From assembly GCF_000425485.1 (NCBI RefSeq), contig NZ_KE384384.1:62001-126000 (forward strand): a DNA stretch of 64,000 nucleotides, given 5' to 3'. A program made the position numbers and the translations under genes. Below are positions 19,648 to 28,548 of this stretch, in pieces; within the stretch, counting starts at the first letter, position 1; the number at the start of each line of letters is the position of its first letter. The stretch is from Flavobacterium tegetincola DSM 22377. Lineage in GTDB: Bacteria > Bacteroidota > Bacteroidia > Flavobacteriales > Flavobacteriaceae. A model generated the notes under the pieces. That model was not told the DNA's origin, did no database searches, and worked only from the letters and a program-made list of their open reading frames with translations.

Positions 19648-21132
19648 ATGCCATTATATAAAAATCAGTCGCTCAAGATTTACAATTCGCTTTCCGGTGA
19701 GAAAGAGTTATTTACACCTATTCATGAAGGAAATATAGGATTGTACGTTTGTGGCCCTACGGTTTATAGTAATGTGCATTTGGGAAATGTGCGTACTTTT
19801 ATGTCCTTTGATGTGATCTACAGGTATTTAATGCATTTAGATTACAAGGTACGCTATGTTCGAAATATTACAGATGCCGGTCATTTAACGGATGATGGCG
19901 ATGTGGATAACGACCGATTTGTAAAACAATCAAGGTTGGAAAAACTAGAACCAATGGAAATAGTGCAGAAGTATTCTGTAGATTTTCGTAAAGTGTTGGA
20001 TCTTTTTAATTTCCTACCTCCTACCATTGAACCTACGGCAACTGGACATATTATAGAGCAAATTGAGCTTGTTGAAAAATTAATTGAACTAGGCTTTGCT
20101 TATGAAAGCAACGGATCCGTTTATTTTGATGTGGCTGCTTATAATGCGAAAGGTTTAAATTATGGCGAATTAAGCAACCGAAATAACGATGACGTTGTTT
20201 CTAATACCAGAGATTTAGCAGGACAAAGTGAGAAAAAAAATCCGCAAGATTTTGCACTTTGGAAGCATGCTACTCCCGCTCATATTATGCGTTGGAATTC
20301 ACCTTGGGGCGAAGGCTTTCCAGGTTGGCATTTAGAATGTACCGCTATGAGTACAAAATACCTTGGCGAACGTTTTGACATTCACGGCGGCGGAATGGAC
20401 TTAAAATTCCCGCACCACGAATGTGAAATTGCGCAAGGAAAAGCATGCAACGGCGTGACTCCAGTAAATTATTGGATGCACACGAACATGCTTACCATGA
20501 ATGGCTTGCGAATGAGTAAATCTACAGGCAATTATATATTACCTATGCAACTCGTTTCAGGTGATAATGATTTTTTTGAAAAATCTTTTCATCCTAATAT
20601 TGTTCGTTTTTGCTTTATGCAAGCGCATTATAGAAGTGTTTTAGATATTTCGAATGATGCGATGTTGGCAAGCGAAAAAGGATTCAATCGATTAATAGAA
20701 GCTGTAGTTAATTTAAAAGAACTTTCAGCCCAAGGTCAATCTTCGCTTGATGTTGCAAAATGGAAAGCTGATTGTTATGCAGCCATGAATGATGATTTTA
20801 ACACGCCTATTTTAATTGCACATTTATTTGAAGGTGTTCGTTTTATAAATCTTTTAAAAGAGGGTTCGGCAACACTTACAGCAGCTGACTTACTTGAACT
20901 AACACAAACTTTTACGACTTTCATCTTTGATGTTTTGGGATTGGAAAATTCGAAAACTTCGACTGAGAATGGTGATAAAGTAGAAGGACTGGTACATATG
21001 CTTATTGACATGAGAAATGTTTCCCGTGCCAATAAGGATTTTGCAATGTCAGATTTAATTCGGGATAAGCTGACCGAATTAGGCATTCAACTGAAAGATG
21101 GAAAAGAAGGTACTACATTTAGCGTTAAATAA
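19648..21132 (+). CDS. cysS: Cysteinyl-tRNA synthetase
   Basis: The 494-residue class I synthetase charges tRNA-Cys in the cytoplasm. The HIGH-like site is VHLGNV within [13 protein letters not shown], and the KMSKS site appears as RMSKSTGN. The zinc-site cysteine of CGPTVYS and the later WHLECTAMS and HHECEIAQ segments are also present. The length is normal for the family. The gene follows folE after a 129-base gap that contains a structured repeat element, and yidD follows 33 bases later, probably in the same transcript. Confidence 0.96.
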   Translation: MPLYKNQSLKIYNSLSGEKELFTPIHEGNIGLYVCGPTVYSNVHLGNVRTFMSFDVIYRYLMHLDYKVRYVRNITDAGHLTDDGDVDNDRFVKQSRLEKLEPMEIVQKYSVDFRKVLDLFNFLPPTIEPTATGHIIEQIELVEKLIELGFAYESNGSVYFDVAAYNAKGLNYGELSNRNNDDVVSNTRDLAGQSEKKNPQDFALWKHATPAHIMRWNSPWGEGFPGWHLECTAMSTKYLGERFDIHGGGMDLKFPHHECEIAQGKACNGVTPVNYWMHTNMLTMNGLRMSKSTGNYILPMQLVSGDNDFFEKSFHPNIVRFCFMQAHYRSVLDISNDAMLASEKGFNRLIEAVVNLKELSAQGQSSLDVAKWKADCYAAMNDDFNTPILIAHLFEGVRFINLLKEGSATLTAADLLELTQTFTTFIFDVLGLENSKTSTENGDKVEGLVHMLIDMRNVSRANKDFAMSDLIRDKLTELGIQLKDGKEGTTFSVK

Positions 21133-21165
21133 GGAGTGTTCAATTTCAGTCTTAGCAGATAGAAT

Positions 21166-21414
21166 ATGTTTAAAAAAATAATCATTGCACCTTTTATCTT
21201 TTTAATTCGGTTCTATCAACTGGGAATTTCCCCGTTTTTACCTGCCGCATGCAGATTTGAACCTACCTGTTCGCAATATACACTCGAAGCGCTTAAAATC
21301 CACGGATTATTTAAAGGCGGCTTCTTAGGTGTTAAACGTATATTGAGTTGTCATCCTTGGGGCAAACGCGGTTATGATCCGGTGCCACCTAAAAGTTGCA
21401 ATCATAAACATTAA
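21166..21414 (+). CDS. yidD: Membrane protein insertion efficiency factor YidD
   Basis: The 82-residue protein shows the YidD pattern: an N-terminal amphipathic and hydrophobic helix, then [34 protein letters not shown] and [12 protein letters not shown]. YidD sits at the inner face of the membrane and assists YidC-dependent insertion of membrane proteins. Three conserved cysteines are kept. It lies between cysS and lgt on the same strand with short gaps, consistent with a cysS-yidD-lgt operon. Confidence 0.95.
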   Translation: MFKKIIIAPFIFLIRFYQLGISPFLPAACRFEPTCSQYTLEALKIHGLFKGGFLGVKRILSCHPWGKRGYDPVPPKSCNHKH

Positions 21415-21476
21415 TAGAATATTGATCGAGATTCAGATTCAAATTTCTATTTTTACAAAACTTAAAGAAAATTAAC

Positions 21477-22412
21477 ATGCATTTATTGGGACTAGTTTGG
21501 AATCCATCAGAAGGATTGGATTTAGGATTTTTTATCATTCGGTATTACAGCTTGATGTTTGTTGTGGCCTTCGGACTTGGTTGGTACATTATGAAACACA
21601 TATTTGAACGAGAAAATGAACCTATAGAAAAATTAGATTCTTTGTTTATCTGGACCGTTCTTGCTACGTTACTTGGTGCGCGATTGGGTCACGTGATTTT
21701 TTATCAACCCGAATTATTTACACAAGATCCGTTAAGTGTTTTCTTACCATTCAAGACAGTACCTACTTTTCAATTTACAGGATTTAGCGGTTTGGCCAGT
21801 CATGGAGCTGTCATTGTCATCATTATTTTTATGTATTATTTTAGCAAAAAAGTAATGAAGCGTCCGTTGCTTTGGCTTTTAGACCGCGTAGTAATTCCTT
21901 GTGCAAGTGGGGCAATATTTGTACGATTGGGAAATTTCTTTAATTCTGAAATTTACGGACATACTACTTCTGGTGATCACTTTTATGCAGTAAAATTTAT
22001 CCGAGAAGACGAATTTTGGGCAGGAAGAAATGTACAGCAAATTACAAATGTTCCAAATCAAAACGCAGCATTTCACGCATTAGAAAATAATCCGCAATTT
22101 AGCGATGTAGTAGCGGCAATTCCATTTAGACATCCCTCACAATTGTACGAAGCTTTTGGTTACATCTTTGTGTTTCTTGTTGTATTTTACGGCTATTGGA
22201 AAACAGACATGAGAGAAAAGCAAGGTTTGCTATTCGGATTGTTTTTAGTCTTGTTATTTACCGTTCGATTTATTGTAGAATATGTCAAAGAAAGTCAAGG
22301 TGGTTTTGAATCTGCTTTAGGCTTACTTTCTACCGGACAATGGTTAAGCATTCCTTTTATACTTATTGGATTATTCTTTATTGTCAAAGCAAAAAAAGTT
22401 ACCTATTTATAA
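21477..22412 (+). CDS. lgt: Prolipoprotein diacylglyceryl transferase
   Basis: Lgt moves a diacylglyceryl group from phosphatidylglycerol to the lipobox cysteine of prelipoproteins. The 311-residue protein has about seven membrane segments, the catalytic-region stretch GLASHGAVIV and the signature FVRLGNFFNSEIYG with its conserved arginine and asparagine. The loop around residues 170-210 (GDHFYAVKFIREDEFW) is long, as in Bacteroidota. The enzyme is needed for lipoproteins such as those at 477 and 27528. It follows yidD by 62 bases. Confidence 0.95.
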   Translation: MHLLGLVWNPSEGLDLGFFIIRYYSLMFVVAFGLGWYIMKHIFERENEPIEKLDSLFIWTVLATLLGARLGHVIFYQPELFTQDPLSVFLPFKTVPTFQFTGFSGLASHGAVIVIIIFMYYFSKKVMKRPLLWLLDRVVIPCASGAIFVRLGNFFNSEIYGHTTSGDHFYAVKFIREDEFWAGRNVQQITNVPNQNAAFHALENNPQFSDVVAAIPFRHPSQLYEAFGYIFVFLVVFYGYWKTDMREKQGLLFGLFLVLLFTVRFIVEYVKESQGGFESALGLLSTGQWLSIPFILIGLFFIVKAKKVTYL

Positions 22413-22537
22413 TTTTCGGATGCACGAGAGTGGATTATTTTTGTGATTCTTACATAGAAATCACAGACTAAACTCCTTTAGTAACTTATATACATTTAAC
22501 GTTCCATTTTGTAATTCAAAGCTCGCATTTATAAATT

Positions 22538-22996
22538 ATGAATGACAATTTCACCACTGAATATTTTGGCATAGGAATATTAAACGGCAAAACCCCAGAA
22601 AATCTTGGGGTTTTGTGGCGAAGTGCTCAAAATCTTGGTGCGAGTTATATTTTCACCATTGGAAATCGGTATGCCAAACAAGCATGCGACACACACAATG
22701 CCGTAAAATCAATGCCTTATTTTCATTACGAGAATTTTGACGACTTCTTTAAAAATTTGCCAAAAGGCGCCCGATTGGTTGGCGTAGAATTGGATGATAA
22801 AGCAGAAGATTTAGAGACTTTTGAACATCCGCGACGTTGTGTTTATTTGCTTGGCGCGGAAGACAACGGACTTACGAATCAAGCCATTGAAAAATGTCAT
22901 TTTCTTGTAAAATTTAAGTCGGAAAAAAGCTTAAACGTTTCGGTTGCCGGAAGCATTGTGCTTTATGATCGAGGCATTAATAAGCCCAGATCTTAG
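22538..22996 (+). CDS. SpoU/TrmH-family RNA 2'-O-methyltransferase
   Basis: The 152-residue protein has the SPOUT fold signatures: NLGVLWRSAQNLGA near the N-terminus, YLLGAEDNGLTNQAIEKC in the middle and KSLNVSVAGSIVLYDR at the end, which form the knotted S-adenosylmethionine site. It methylates a ribose in tRNA or rRNA, but the target nucleotide cannot be told. It lacks the extra N-terminal substrate domain of TrmH-type enzymes, so it is a minimal form. A bidirectional terminator separates it from typA. Confidence 0.88.
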   Translation: MNDNFTTEYFGIGILNGKTPENLGVLWRSAQNLGASYIFTIGNRYAKQACDTHNAVKSMPYFHYENFDDFFKNLPKGARLVGVELDDKAEDLETFEHPRRCVYLLGAEDNGLTNQAIEKCHFLVKFKSEKSLNVSVAGSIVLYDRGINKPRS

Positions 22997-23050
22997 CGCA
23001 TTAATTTCATCAACACTACAACTAATTCAAGTTTAAAATTAAGCTATAAA

Positions 23051-23078
23051 AAAAGCCATTCTTTTCAGAATGGCTTTT
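23051..23078. terminator. Bidirectional terminator between the SpoU gene and typA
   Basis: A perfect 11-base stem aaaagccattc/gaatggctttt with a six-base loop, flanked by A and T runs, lies between two convergent genes. Confidence 0.9.
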
Positions 23079-23099
23079 GATTTTTAAAACAAATTGGAA

Positions 23100-24896
23100 C
23101 TAGACTTTAAATCTTTTTCTATCTGTTTCTGTCAAATATATTTTTCTCAAACGAATTGATTTTGGTGTAACCTCAACGTATTCATCTTTTTGAATGTATT
23201 CTAATGCTTCTTCAAGAGAGAAAATGATTGGAGGAATAATTCTCGCTTTCTCATCATTTCCAGAAGAACGTACGTTAGATTGTTTTTTCTCTTTCGTTAC
23301 GTTTACAGACATATCATCAGCACGTGAATTTTCTCCAATTACTTGCCCTTCATAGATATCTGAATTTGGCTCAATAAAGAACTTACCACGATCTTGTAAT
23401 TTATCAATAGAATAAGGAATAGCTTTTCCTTTTTCCATAGAAATTAATGAACCTTTATTACGTCCAGCAATTTCTCCTTTGTAAGGCTCATATCCAATAA
23501 AACGGTGTGCCATAATAGCCTCACCCGCTGTAGCAGTAAGCAATTGATTACGCAATCCGATAATTCCACGAGATGGAATGTTGAATTTTACAATCATACG
23601 CTCGCCTTTAGTTTCCATGCTTAACATTTCACCTTTACGCATCGTAACAAATTCAACTGCTCTACCAGAAAGATTTTCCGGTAAGTCGATTGTTAATTCC
23701 TCAATTGGCTCACATTTTTTACCGTCAATTTCCTTGATGATAACTTGTGGTTGACCGATTTGTAACTCATATCCTTCTCTTCTCATTGTTTCAATAAGAA
23801 CAGATAAGTGAAGTACTCCACGACCGAAAACCATGAATTTATCAGCAGAATCCGTTTCACCCATTTTCATGGCTAAATTTTTCTCTAACTCTTTTGTCAA
23901 ACGCTCTCTAATGTGGCGAGAAGTTACAAATTTACCCTCTTTTCCAAAGAAAGGAGAATCATTAATTGTAAACAACATACTCATCGTTGGTTCATCAATA
24001 GCAATAGAAGCTAAACCTTCTGGGTTTTCAGCATCAGCGATAGTATCACCAATTTCAAAACCTTCTACACCAATAATTGCACAGATATCTCCAGCAATCA
24101 CTTCAGTTACTTTTTTACGACCAAGTCCTTCAAAAGTATGTAGTTCTTTGATACGAGATTTAGAAATAGAACCGTCTCTTTTTACCAAAGAGATTGGCAT
24201 TCCTTCTTTTAAAACTCCTCTTTCCAAACGACCAATTGCGATACGTCCTGTAAATGCAGAGAAATCTAAAGATGTAATTAACATTTGTGGCGTTCCTTCA
24301 GAAACTTTAGGAGCTGGTACATTTTCAATAACCATATCCAATAATGCTTCCACATTATCTGTTACATTTTCCCAGTGATCCGACATCCAGTTATTCTTAG
24401 CTGAACCGTATACTGTTGGGAAATCCAACTGCCACTCTTGAGCACCTAATTCAAACATTAAGTCAAAAACTTTTTCATGCACTTCTTCAGGAGTACAGTT
24501 TTCCTTATCTACTTTATTGATAACTACACAAGGCTTAAGACCCAAATCGATTGCTTTTTGCAAAACGAAACGCGTTTGAGGCATTGGACCTTCGAAAGCA
24601 TCGACTAAAAGACACACACCATCGGCCATGTTTAAAACACGCTCTACTTCACCACCAAAATCGGCGTGACCAGGAGTATCAATAATATTAATTTTTGTTC
24701 CTTTATACTGTACTGAAACGTTTTTAGAAGTAATAGTAATACCTCTTTCACGCTCCAAGTCATTGTTGTCAAGGATTAAGTCACCAGTATTTTCGTTATC
24801 GCGAAAAAGTTGACAGTGATACATAATTTTATCCACCAAAGTAGTTTTACCGTGATCGACGTGGGCAATAATTGCAATGTTTCTTATAGATTCCAT
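23100..24896 (-). CDS. typA: Ribosome-binding translational GTPase TypA/BipA
   Basis: The 598-residue protein has the elongation-factor-like GTPase domain: G1 AHVDHGKTTLVDKIM, switch 2 DTPGHADFGGEVERVL and G4 NKVDK. EF-G-like domains follow, then the BipA-specific C-terminal region (RGIIGLRNQLLTATAGEAIM). BipA binds ribosomes and affects assembly and stress growth. The length is typical. A perfect TAnnTTTG box lies 20 bases before the start. It is convergent with the methyltransferase gene. Confidence 0.96.
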   Translation of the reverse strand: MESIRNIAIIAHVDHGKTTLVDKIMYHCQLFRDNENTGDLILDNNDLERERGITITSKNVSVQYKGTKINIIDTPGHADFGGEVERVLNMADGVCLLVDAFEGPMPQTRFVLQKAIDLGLKPCVVINKVDKENCTPEEVHEKVFDLMFELGAQEWQLDFPTVYGSAKNNWMSDHWENVTDNVEALLDMVIENVPAPKVSEGTPQMLITSLDFSAFTGRIAIGRLERGVLKEGMPISLVKRDGSISKSRIKELHTFEGLGRKKVTEVIAGDICAIIGVEGFEIGDTIADAENPEGLASIAIDEPTMSMLFTINDSPFFGKEGKFVTSRHIRERLTKELEKNLAMKMGETDSADKFMVFGRGVLHLSVLIETMRREGYELQIGQPQVIIKEIDGKKCEPIEELTIDLPENLSGRAVEFVTMRKGEMLSMETKGERMIVKFNIPSRGIIGLRNQLLTATAGEAIMAHRFIGYEPYKGEIAGRNKGSLISMEKGKAIPYSIDKLQDRGKFFIEPNSDIYEGQVIGENSRADDMSVNVTKEKKQSNVRSSGNDEKARIIPPIIFSLEEALEYIQKDEYVEVTPKSIRLRKIYLTETDRKRFKV

Positions 24897-24915
24897 CTAA
24901 TATTTTTTGTGGGTG

Positions 24916-24923
24916 CAAATGTA
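24916..24923 (-). promoter_or_regulatory. Promoter -7 box of typA
   Basis: On the minus strand the bases read TACATTTG, a full match to TAnnTTTG, 19 bases upstream of the typA ATG. Confidence 0.65.
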
Positions 24924-25096
24924 CGCTTTTTTTGAAAAAAAAATTAATAATTTTTTACTTAACTCATTAATAATGTAATTAATAGGTTACAAAGCCTTTT
25001 TATTACTGAAAAGAGTGATTTAAAAAGCTAAAAACAAGGTCAAAATAATTCAAATTTTCGTAAAAGGTACGTCGGCGGTTTAATAATTCAAATAAA

Positions 25097-25122
25097 AAAA
25101 GCACTCATTTCTGAGTGCTTTT
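25097..25122 (-). terminator. Terminator of rpsT
   Basis: A perfect 11-base stem aaaagcactca/tgagtgctttt with a tttc loop lies 26 bases after the rpsT stop codon. Confidence 0.9.
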
Positions 25123-25147
25123 CTGTATATTTAACTAAATGCAAAAA

Positions 25148-25399
25148 TTACAATTTAGCTACGTGTTTCGTTAACTTAGATTTTAAGTTTGAAGCTTTAT
25201 TATTGTGAATAATATTTTTCTTAGCTAATTTATCTACCATTGAAATTACAGCTGATAATTTTGCAGAAGCATCAGATTTGTCAGTCGCCATACGTAATGC
25301 TTTAATTGCGTTACGAGTAGTTTTGTGCTGGTATCTGTTTAATACTCTTCTTTTTTCGTTACTTCTGATTCTTTTTAATGCTGACTTATGATTTGCCAT
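25148..25399 (-). CDS. rpsT: 30S ribosomal protein S20
   Basis: The 83-residue basic, helical protein begins MANHKSALKRIRSNEKRR and continues with HKTTRNAIKAL, the S20 pattern. It binds 16S rRNA early in 30S assembly. The length is normal. It lies alone between a terminator and the tRNA-Glu cluster on the same strand, about 160 bases downstream of the last tRNA. Confidence 0.97.
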   Translation of the reverse strand: MANHKSALKRIRSNEKRRVLNRYQHKTTRNAIKALRMATDKSDASAKLSAVISMVDKLAKKNIIHNNKASNLKSKLTKHVAKL

Positions 25400-25557
25400 T
25401 TCGTTTTAATTTTTTAGATGTAATAATTATTATAAATATCAGTTAAAAAAGAAAAACCTCCCACAATTGATAAACAATCACTTTGGTTTTAACTAATAAA
25501 ATAAAAAACCGAGACACCAGCTCTCTATTTTACAAAACTTATTTACAACTAATTCAG

Positions 25558-25629
25558 TAGTCCGTAAGGGAATCGAACCCCTGTTACCAAGACGAAATCT
25601 TGGCGTCCTAACCCCTAGACGAACGGACC
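25558..25629 (-). tRNA. tRNA-Glu (anticodon UUC), copy 1
   Basis: The minus strand folds into a full 72-nucleotide cloverleaf. The acceptor is GGTCCGT/ACGGACT, the anticodon stem is CCAAG/CTTGG with loop ATTTCGT, and the T loop is TTCGATT. The anticodon TTC reads Glu codons. CCA is not encoded. The acceptor, anticodon stem and T stem differ from the two copies to the right, so this is an older, diverged paralogue. Confidence 0.95.
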
Positions 25630-25679
25630 AGTATTCTCTAAGTTCATTTTCAATCCAAAAAAAATCAGATCTTATATTG

Positions 25680-25751
25680 TAGCCCGTAGCGGAATCGAAC
25701 CGCTCTTACATGGATGAAAACCATGCGTCCTAACCGATAGACGAACGGGCC
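25680..25751 (-). tRNA. tRNA-Glu (anticodon UUC), copy 2
   Basis: This is a 72-nucleotide cloverleaf on the minus strand with acceptor GGCCCGT/ACGGGCT and anticodon stem CATGG/CCATG around loop TTTTCAT, which gives anticodon TTC. It is identical to copy 3 over its whole length. CCA is not encoded. Confidence 0.96.
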
Positions 25752-25798
25752 ATTATTCCTTTAAAGTAAAGGAAACCTGTATCACAAAACAAAAATAG

Positions 25799-25870
25799 TA
25801 GCCCGTAGCGGAATCGAACCGCTCTTACATGGATGAAAACCATGCGTCCTAACCGATAGACGAACGGGCC
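25799..25870 (-). tRNA. tRNA-Glu (anticodon UUC), copy 3
   Basis: The sequence and fold are the same as in copy 2. It is the first gene of the cluster: a TATCTTTG promoter box lies about 20 bases upstream, so the three tRNAs are probably transcribed together from it. Confidence 0.96.
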
Positions 25871-25890
25871 TTGTTTCTGTATTGCGGTTG

Positions 25891-25898
25891 CAAAGATA
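25891..25898 (-). promoter_or_regulatory. Promoter -7 box of the tRNA-Glu cluster
   Basis: The minus strand reads TATCTTTG, a perfect TAnnTTTG match, placed between the proS stop and the first tRNA. It suggests the tRNAs have their own promoter and do not depend on read-through from proS. Confidence 0.65.
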
Positions 25899-25947
25899 CA
25901 TCTATTTTTGAATCGTACAAGAGTACAAGTAAAAAAAATTGAAAAAT

Positions 25948-27426
25948 TTAATATGCCTTTGCAAATAACACCCTTCCTTTGCTCGGATTTCCAGTAAAGA
26001 CACAGCTTCCCGCCTCTTCCACTCGATCCAAAGGAATACATCTAATCGTTGCTTTGGTTATATCCTTGATTTTCTCCTCCGTCTCAGGCGTCCCATCCCA
26101 ATGTGCTGATACAAAACCTGTTTTATTATCCAAGACCGTCTTAAACTCTTCAAATGAGTTGACTTCGGTAATATGATCATTTCTATAATCAAGCGCTTTT
26201 TTAAATAAATCATCTTGAATTGTATCCATCAAAACACTCACATGCTTCACAATTTCGTCTTTCAAGACAACTTCTTTCGATAATGTATCGCGCCGTGCTA
26301 CTTCAAAAGTACCATTTTGTAAATCTTTTGGCCCAATAGTAATCCGAACAGGCACTCCTTTTAATTCCCATTCCGCAAACTTGAATCCTGGTTTTTGAGT
26401 AGTGCGATCATCAAATTTAACTGAAAGTTTTAATTTTTTAAATTGACTTACTAATGTATGTGCTGCTTCAGAAACCGCAGAAAATTCTTCGTCTGTCTTA
26501 TAAATTGGCACTATTACAATCTGAATTGGCGCTAAATTCGGTGGCAATACCAATCCATTGTCATCTGAATGCGTCATGACCAAAGCACCCATCAAACGTG
26601 TTGAAACTCCCCACGAAGTTCCCCAAACATATTCTTGTTTTCCTTCTGCCGTAGCAAACTTAACGTCGAATGCTTTTGCAAAATTCTGCCCCAAAAAGTG
26701 CGAAGTACCCGCTTGAAGCGCTTTACCATCTTGCATTAATGCTTCTATACAATACGTTTCTTCTGCACCTGCAAATCGCTCTGTTTCTGTTTTCAGACCT
26801 TTAACCACTGGAATTGCCATGAAATTTTCTGCAAATTCAGCGTACACATTCATCATGCGCTCTGATTCTTCAACAGCTTCCACTCGCGTAGCATGAGCCG
26901 TATGACCTTCTTGCCATAAAAATTCTGCAGTTCTTAGAAACAGACGCGTTCTCATCTCCCAACGCACCACATTGGCCCATTGATTGATTAGCAAGGGCAA
27001 ATCGCGATAAGATTGCACCCAACCTTTATACGTAGACCAAATAATTGCTTCACTCGTAGGTCGAACAATTAATTCTTCCTCCAACTTTGCATTTGGATCT
27101 ACCATTAGTTTTCCAGGTTTATCTGGATCATTTTTTAAGCGATAATGTGTCACAATAGCACACTCTTTTGCAAATCCTTCCGCATTTTTTTCCTCGGCTT
27201 CAAACATACTTTTAGGAACAAATAAGGGAAAATACGCATTACTGTGTCCTGTTTCCTTAAACATTCGATCCAATTCTGCTTGCATTTTTTCCCAAATTGC
27301 ATAGCCGTAAGGCTTGATAACCATACATCCTCTTACTCCTGAATTTTCGGCTAGGTCTGCCTTGACAACCAATTCATTGTACCATTTGGAATAATCCTGT
27401 TCGCGCGTTGTTAAGTTCTTACTCAT
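25948..27426 (-). CDS. proS: Prolyl-tRNA synthetase, archaeal/eukaryotic-type
   Basis: The 492-residue class II synthetase has motif 2 ([20 protein letters not shown]) preceded by [10 protein letters not shown] class II anticodon-binding domain follows ([12 protein letters not shown]), then a C-terminal zinc-ribbon-like domain ending in a terminal tyrosine (LFAKAY). The short length, lack of an editing insertion and C-terminal Tyr mark the archaeal/eukaryotic-type ProS, which is usual in Bacteroidota. It charges tRNA-Pro. It lies upstream of the tRNA-Glu cluster and divergent from the lipoprotein gene at 27528. Confidence 0.95.
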   Translation of the reverse strand: MSKNLTTREQDYSKWYNELVVKADLAENSGVRGCMVIKPYGYAIWEKMQAELDRMFKETGHSNAYFPLFVPKSMFEAEEKNAEGFAKECAIVTHYRLKNDPDKPGKLMVDPNAKLEEELIVRPTSEAIIWSTYKGWVQSYRDLPLLINQWANVVRWEMRTRLFLRTAEFLWQEGHTAHATRVEAVEESERMMNVYAEFAENFMAIPVVKGLKTETERFAGAEETYCIEALMQDGKALQAGTSHFLGQNFAKAFDVKFATAEGKQEYVWGTSWGVSTRLMGALVMTHSDDNGLVLPPNLAPIQIVIVPIYKTDEEFSAVSEAAHTLVSQFKKLKLSVKFDDRTTQKPGFKFAEWELKGVPVRITIGPKDLQNGTFEVARRDTLSKEVVLKDEIVKHVSVLMDTIQDDLFKKALDYRNDHITEVNSFEEFKTVLDNKTGFVSAHWDGTPETEEKIKDITKATIRCIPLDRVEEAGSCVFTGNPSKGRVLFAKAY

Positions 27427-27489
27427 AATGAATAGATTGGCATAAAAATTGTTTAACTTATTTTAACTAAATAGTTCGACAAAACTAAC

Positions 27490-27497
27490 TATTTTTG
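27490..27497 (+). promoter_or_regulatory. Promoter -7 box of the Gly/Trp/Asn-rich lipoprotein gene
   Basis: TATTTTTG matches TAnnTTTG and lies 30 bases before the ATG at 27528. It overlaps the longer alternative start at 27495, which favours the downstream start. Confidence 0.6.
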
Positions 27498-27527
27498 TAT
27501 AGACCGACAATAAAAACCCCCATAGAT

Positions 27528-28475
27528 ATGAAAACTTACTATATTTTTTCCCGACGCTTTTCTTTATTTCTGCTTGCTGGTATATTAACATTGTCTTTTA
27601 TTTCTTGTGGAACGTACCAGAATTCCGGTCGTGAAGATCGAGACGGCATTTATTCAAATTCCCAAAGAGGTACTGACAATAGTTACTCAGCTAGCGGCAT
27701 AGGTTACAAAAATTATTTTGAATCTAAGCAAGACGCAGAAGTACTTACAGACGTAGACGATTATTCTTCAAATAATTACAATGAAGAAAACCCAAATGCG
27801 GTAGAACAAAATTATGGCGGCTGGGGTTCAGACTCTGACAATGTTACTGTAAATATTTACCAAGATTCTTGGGGATATAATAATTACTACACTCCTTATT
27901 GGGGATATAGTTCTTGGTATGGTCCAGGATGGGGACTTGGCTGGAATAATTTCGGTTGGGGTGGAAATTATGGCTGGGGCGGAGGCTACGGTTGGGCTGG
28001 AAATTATGGTTGGGGAGGTTACTACGGATGGAACAATCCTTATTACGGTGGCTGGAACAACAATTATTACGGAAACAATTACTACGGTAATAATTATGCA
28101 CCAGGAATAGGAAGAAGAAACAACTCCTATTCTAATTCAAGGAGCTCTTTCGATACTGGAAGCAACTATAGCACGAGAAATACTAACGGAACTACGAGAA
28201 CGTATCAGACTACTACCAGAAGTTCAAACTCTGTTCGTAATTATAATACTAACACAACACGTAGCAACTCAAATTCGACTATATACAGAAATAATAGTAC
28301 TCGAAATGTCCCTACAAGAACTACTACATCACCTACAAGGACTACAACCCAACCTACACGAACAACTACACCACAATATACACCTTCAACTCCAACACAA
28401 TCTTCAGGTTCGTCAACGCGAAGTGGTGGCTCATCTGGAAGCGGAAGTTCATCTGGAGGTAGCGGAAGACGATAA
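27528..28475 (+). CDS. Lipoprotein with Gly-Trp-Tyr-Asn-rich low-complexity region
   Basis: The 315-residue protein starts with a lipoprotein signal ending in FISCGTYQ, so it is probably anchored in the outer membrane. An acidic segment is followed by a low-complexity block (about residues 125-200) made of short units such as NYGWGGGYGWAG and NNYYGN. An Asn/Ser/Arg/Thr-rich tail then has repeats of PTRTTT and ends in Gly/Ser. No catalytic motif is seen. The composition resembles structural surface proteins. I chose the ATG at 27528 because it places the signal directly at the N-terminus and follows the promoter box. Confidence 0.75.
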   Translation: MKTYYIFSRRFSLFLLAGILTLSFISCGTYQNSGREDRDGIYSNSQRGTDNSYSASGIGYKNYFESKQDAEVLTDVDDYSSNNYNEENPNAVEQNYGGWGSDSDNVTVNIYQDSWGYNNYYTPYWGYSSWYGPGWGLGWNNFGWGGNYGWGGGYGWAGNYGWGGYYGWNNPYYGGWNNNYYGNNYYGNNYAPGIGRRNNSYSNSRSSFDTGSNYSTRNTNGTTRTYQTTTRSSNSVRNYNTNTTRSNSNSTIYRNNSTRNVPTRTTTSPTRTTTQPTRTTTPQYTPSTPTQSSGSSTRSGGSSGSGSSSGGSGRR

Positions 28476-28494
28476 TCACTTTTCTACAAATACT

Positions 28495-28530
28495 ACCTAT
28501 GTTCCATTTTTTGAAGCATAGGTTTTTTTT
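28495..28530 (+). terminator. Terminator of the lipoprotein gene
   Basis: A 7-base stem acctatg/cataggt followed by a long T run lies 19 bases after the stop. It may be leaky and let some transcription continue into the gene at 28549. Confidence 0.7.
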
Positions 28531-28548
28531 TGAATTTAAATTTATATC

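Noticed and set aside
22430..22500. Weak hairpin (gtgatt/aatcac) after lgt that resembles the structured element
   Set aside because: It has agtgga near the left side but lacks the conserved right flank, so it is at best a decayed copy. It was not counted.
25680..25870. Two identical 72-base direct repeats separated by about 47 bases, looking like a CRISPR-type repeat pair
   Set aside because: Both fold as full tRNA-Glu cloverleaves, which explains the identity.
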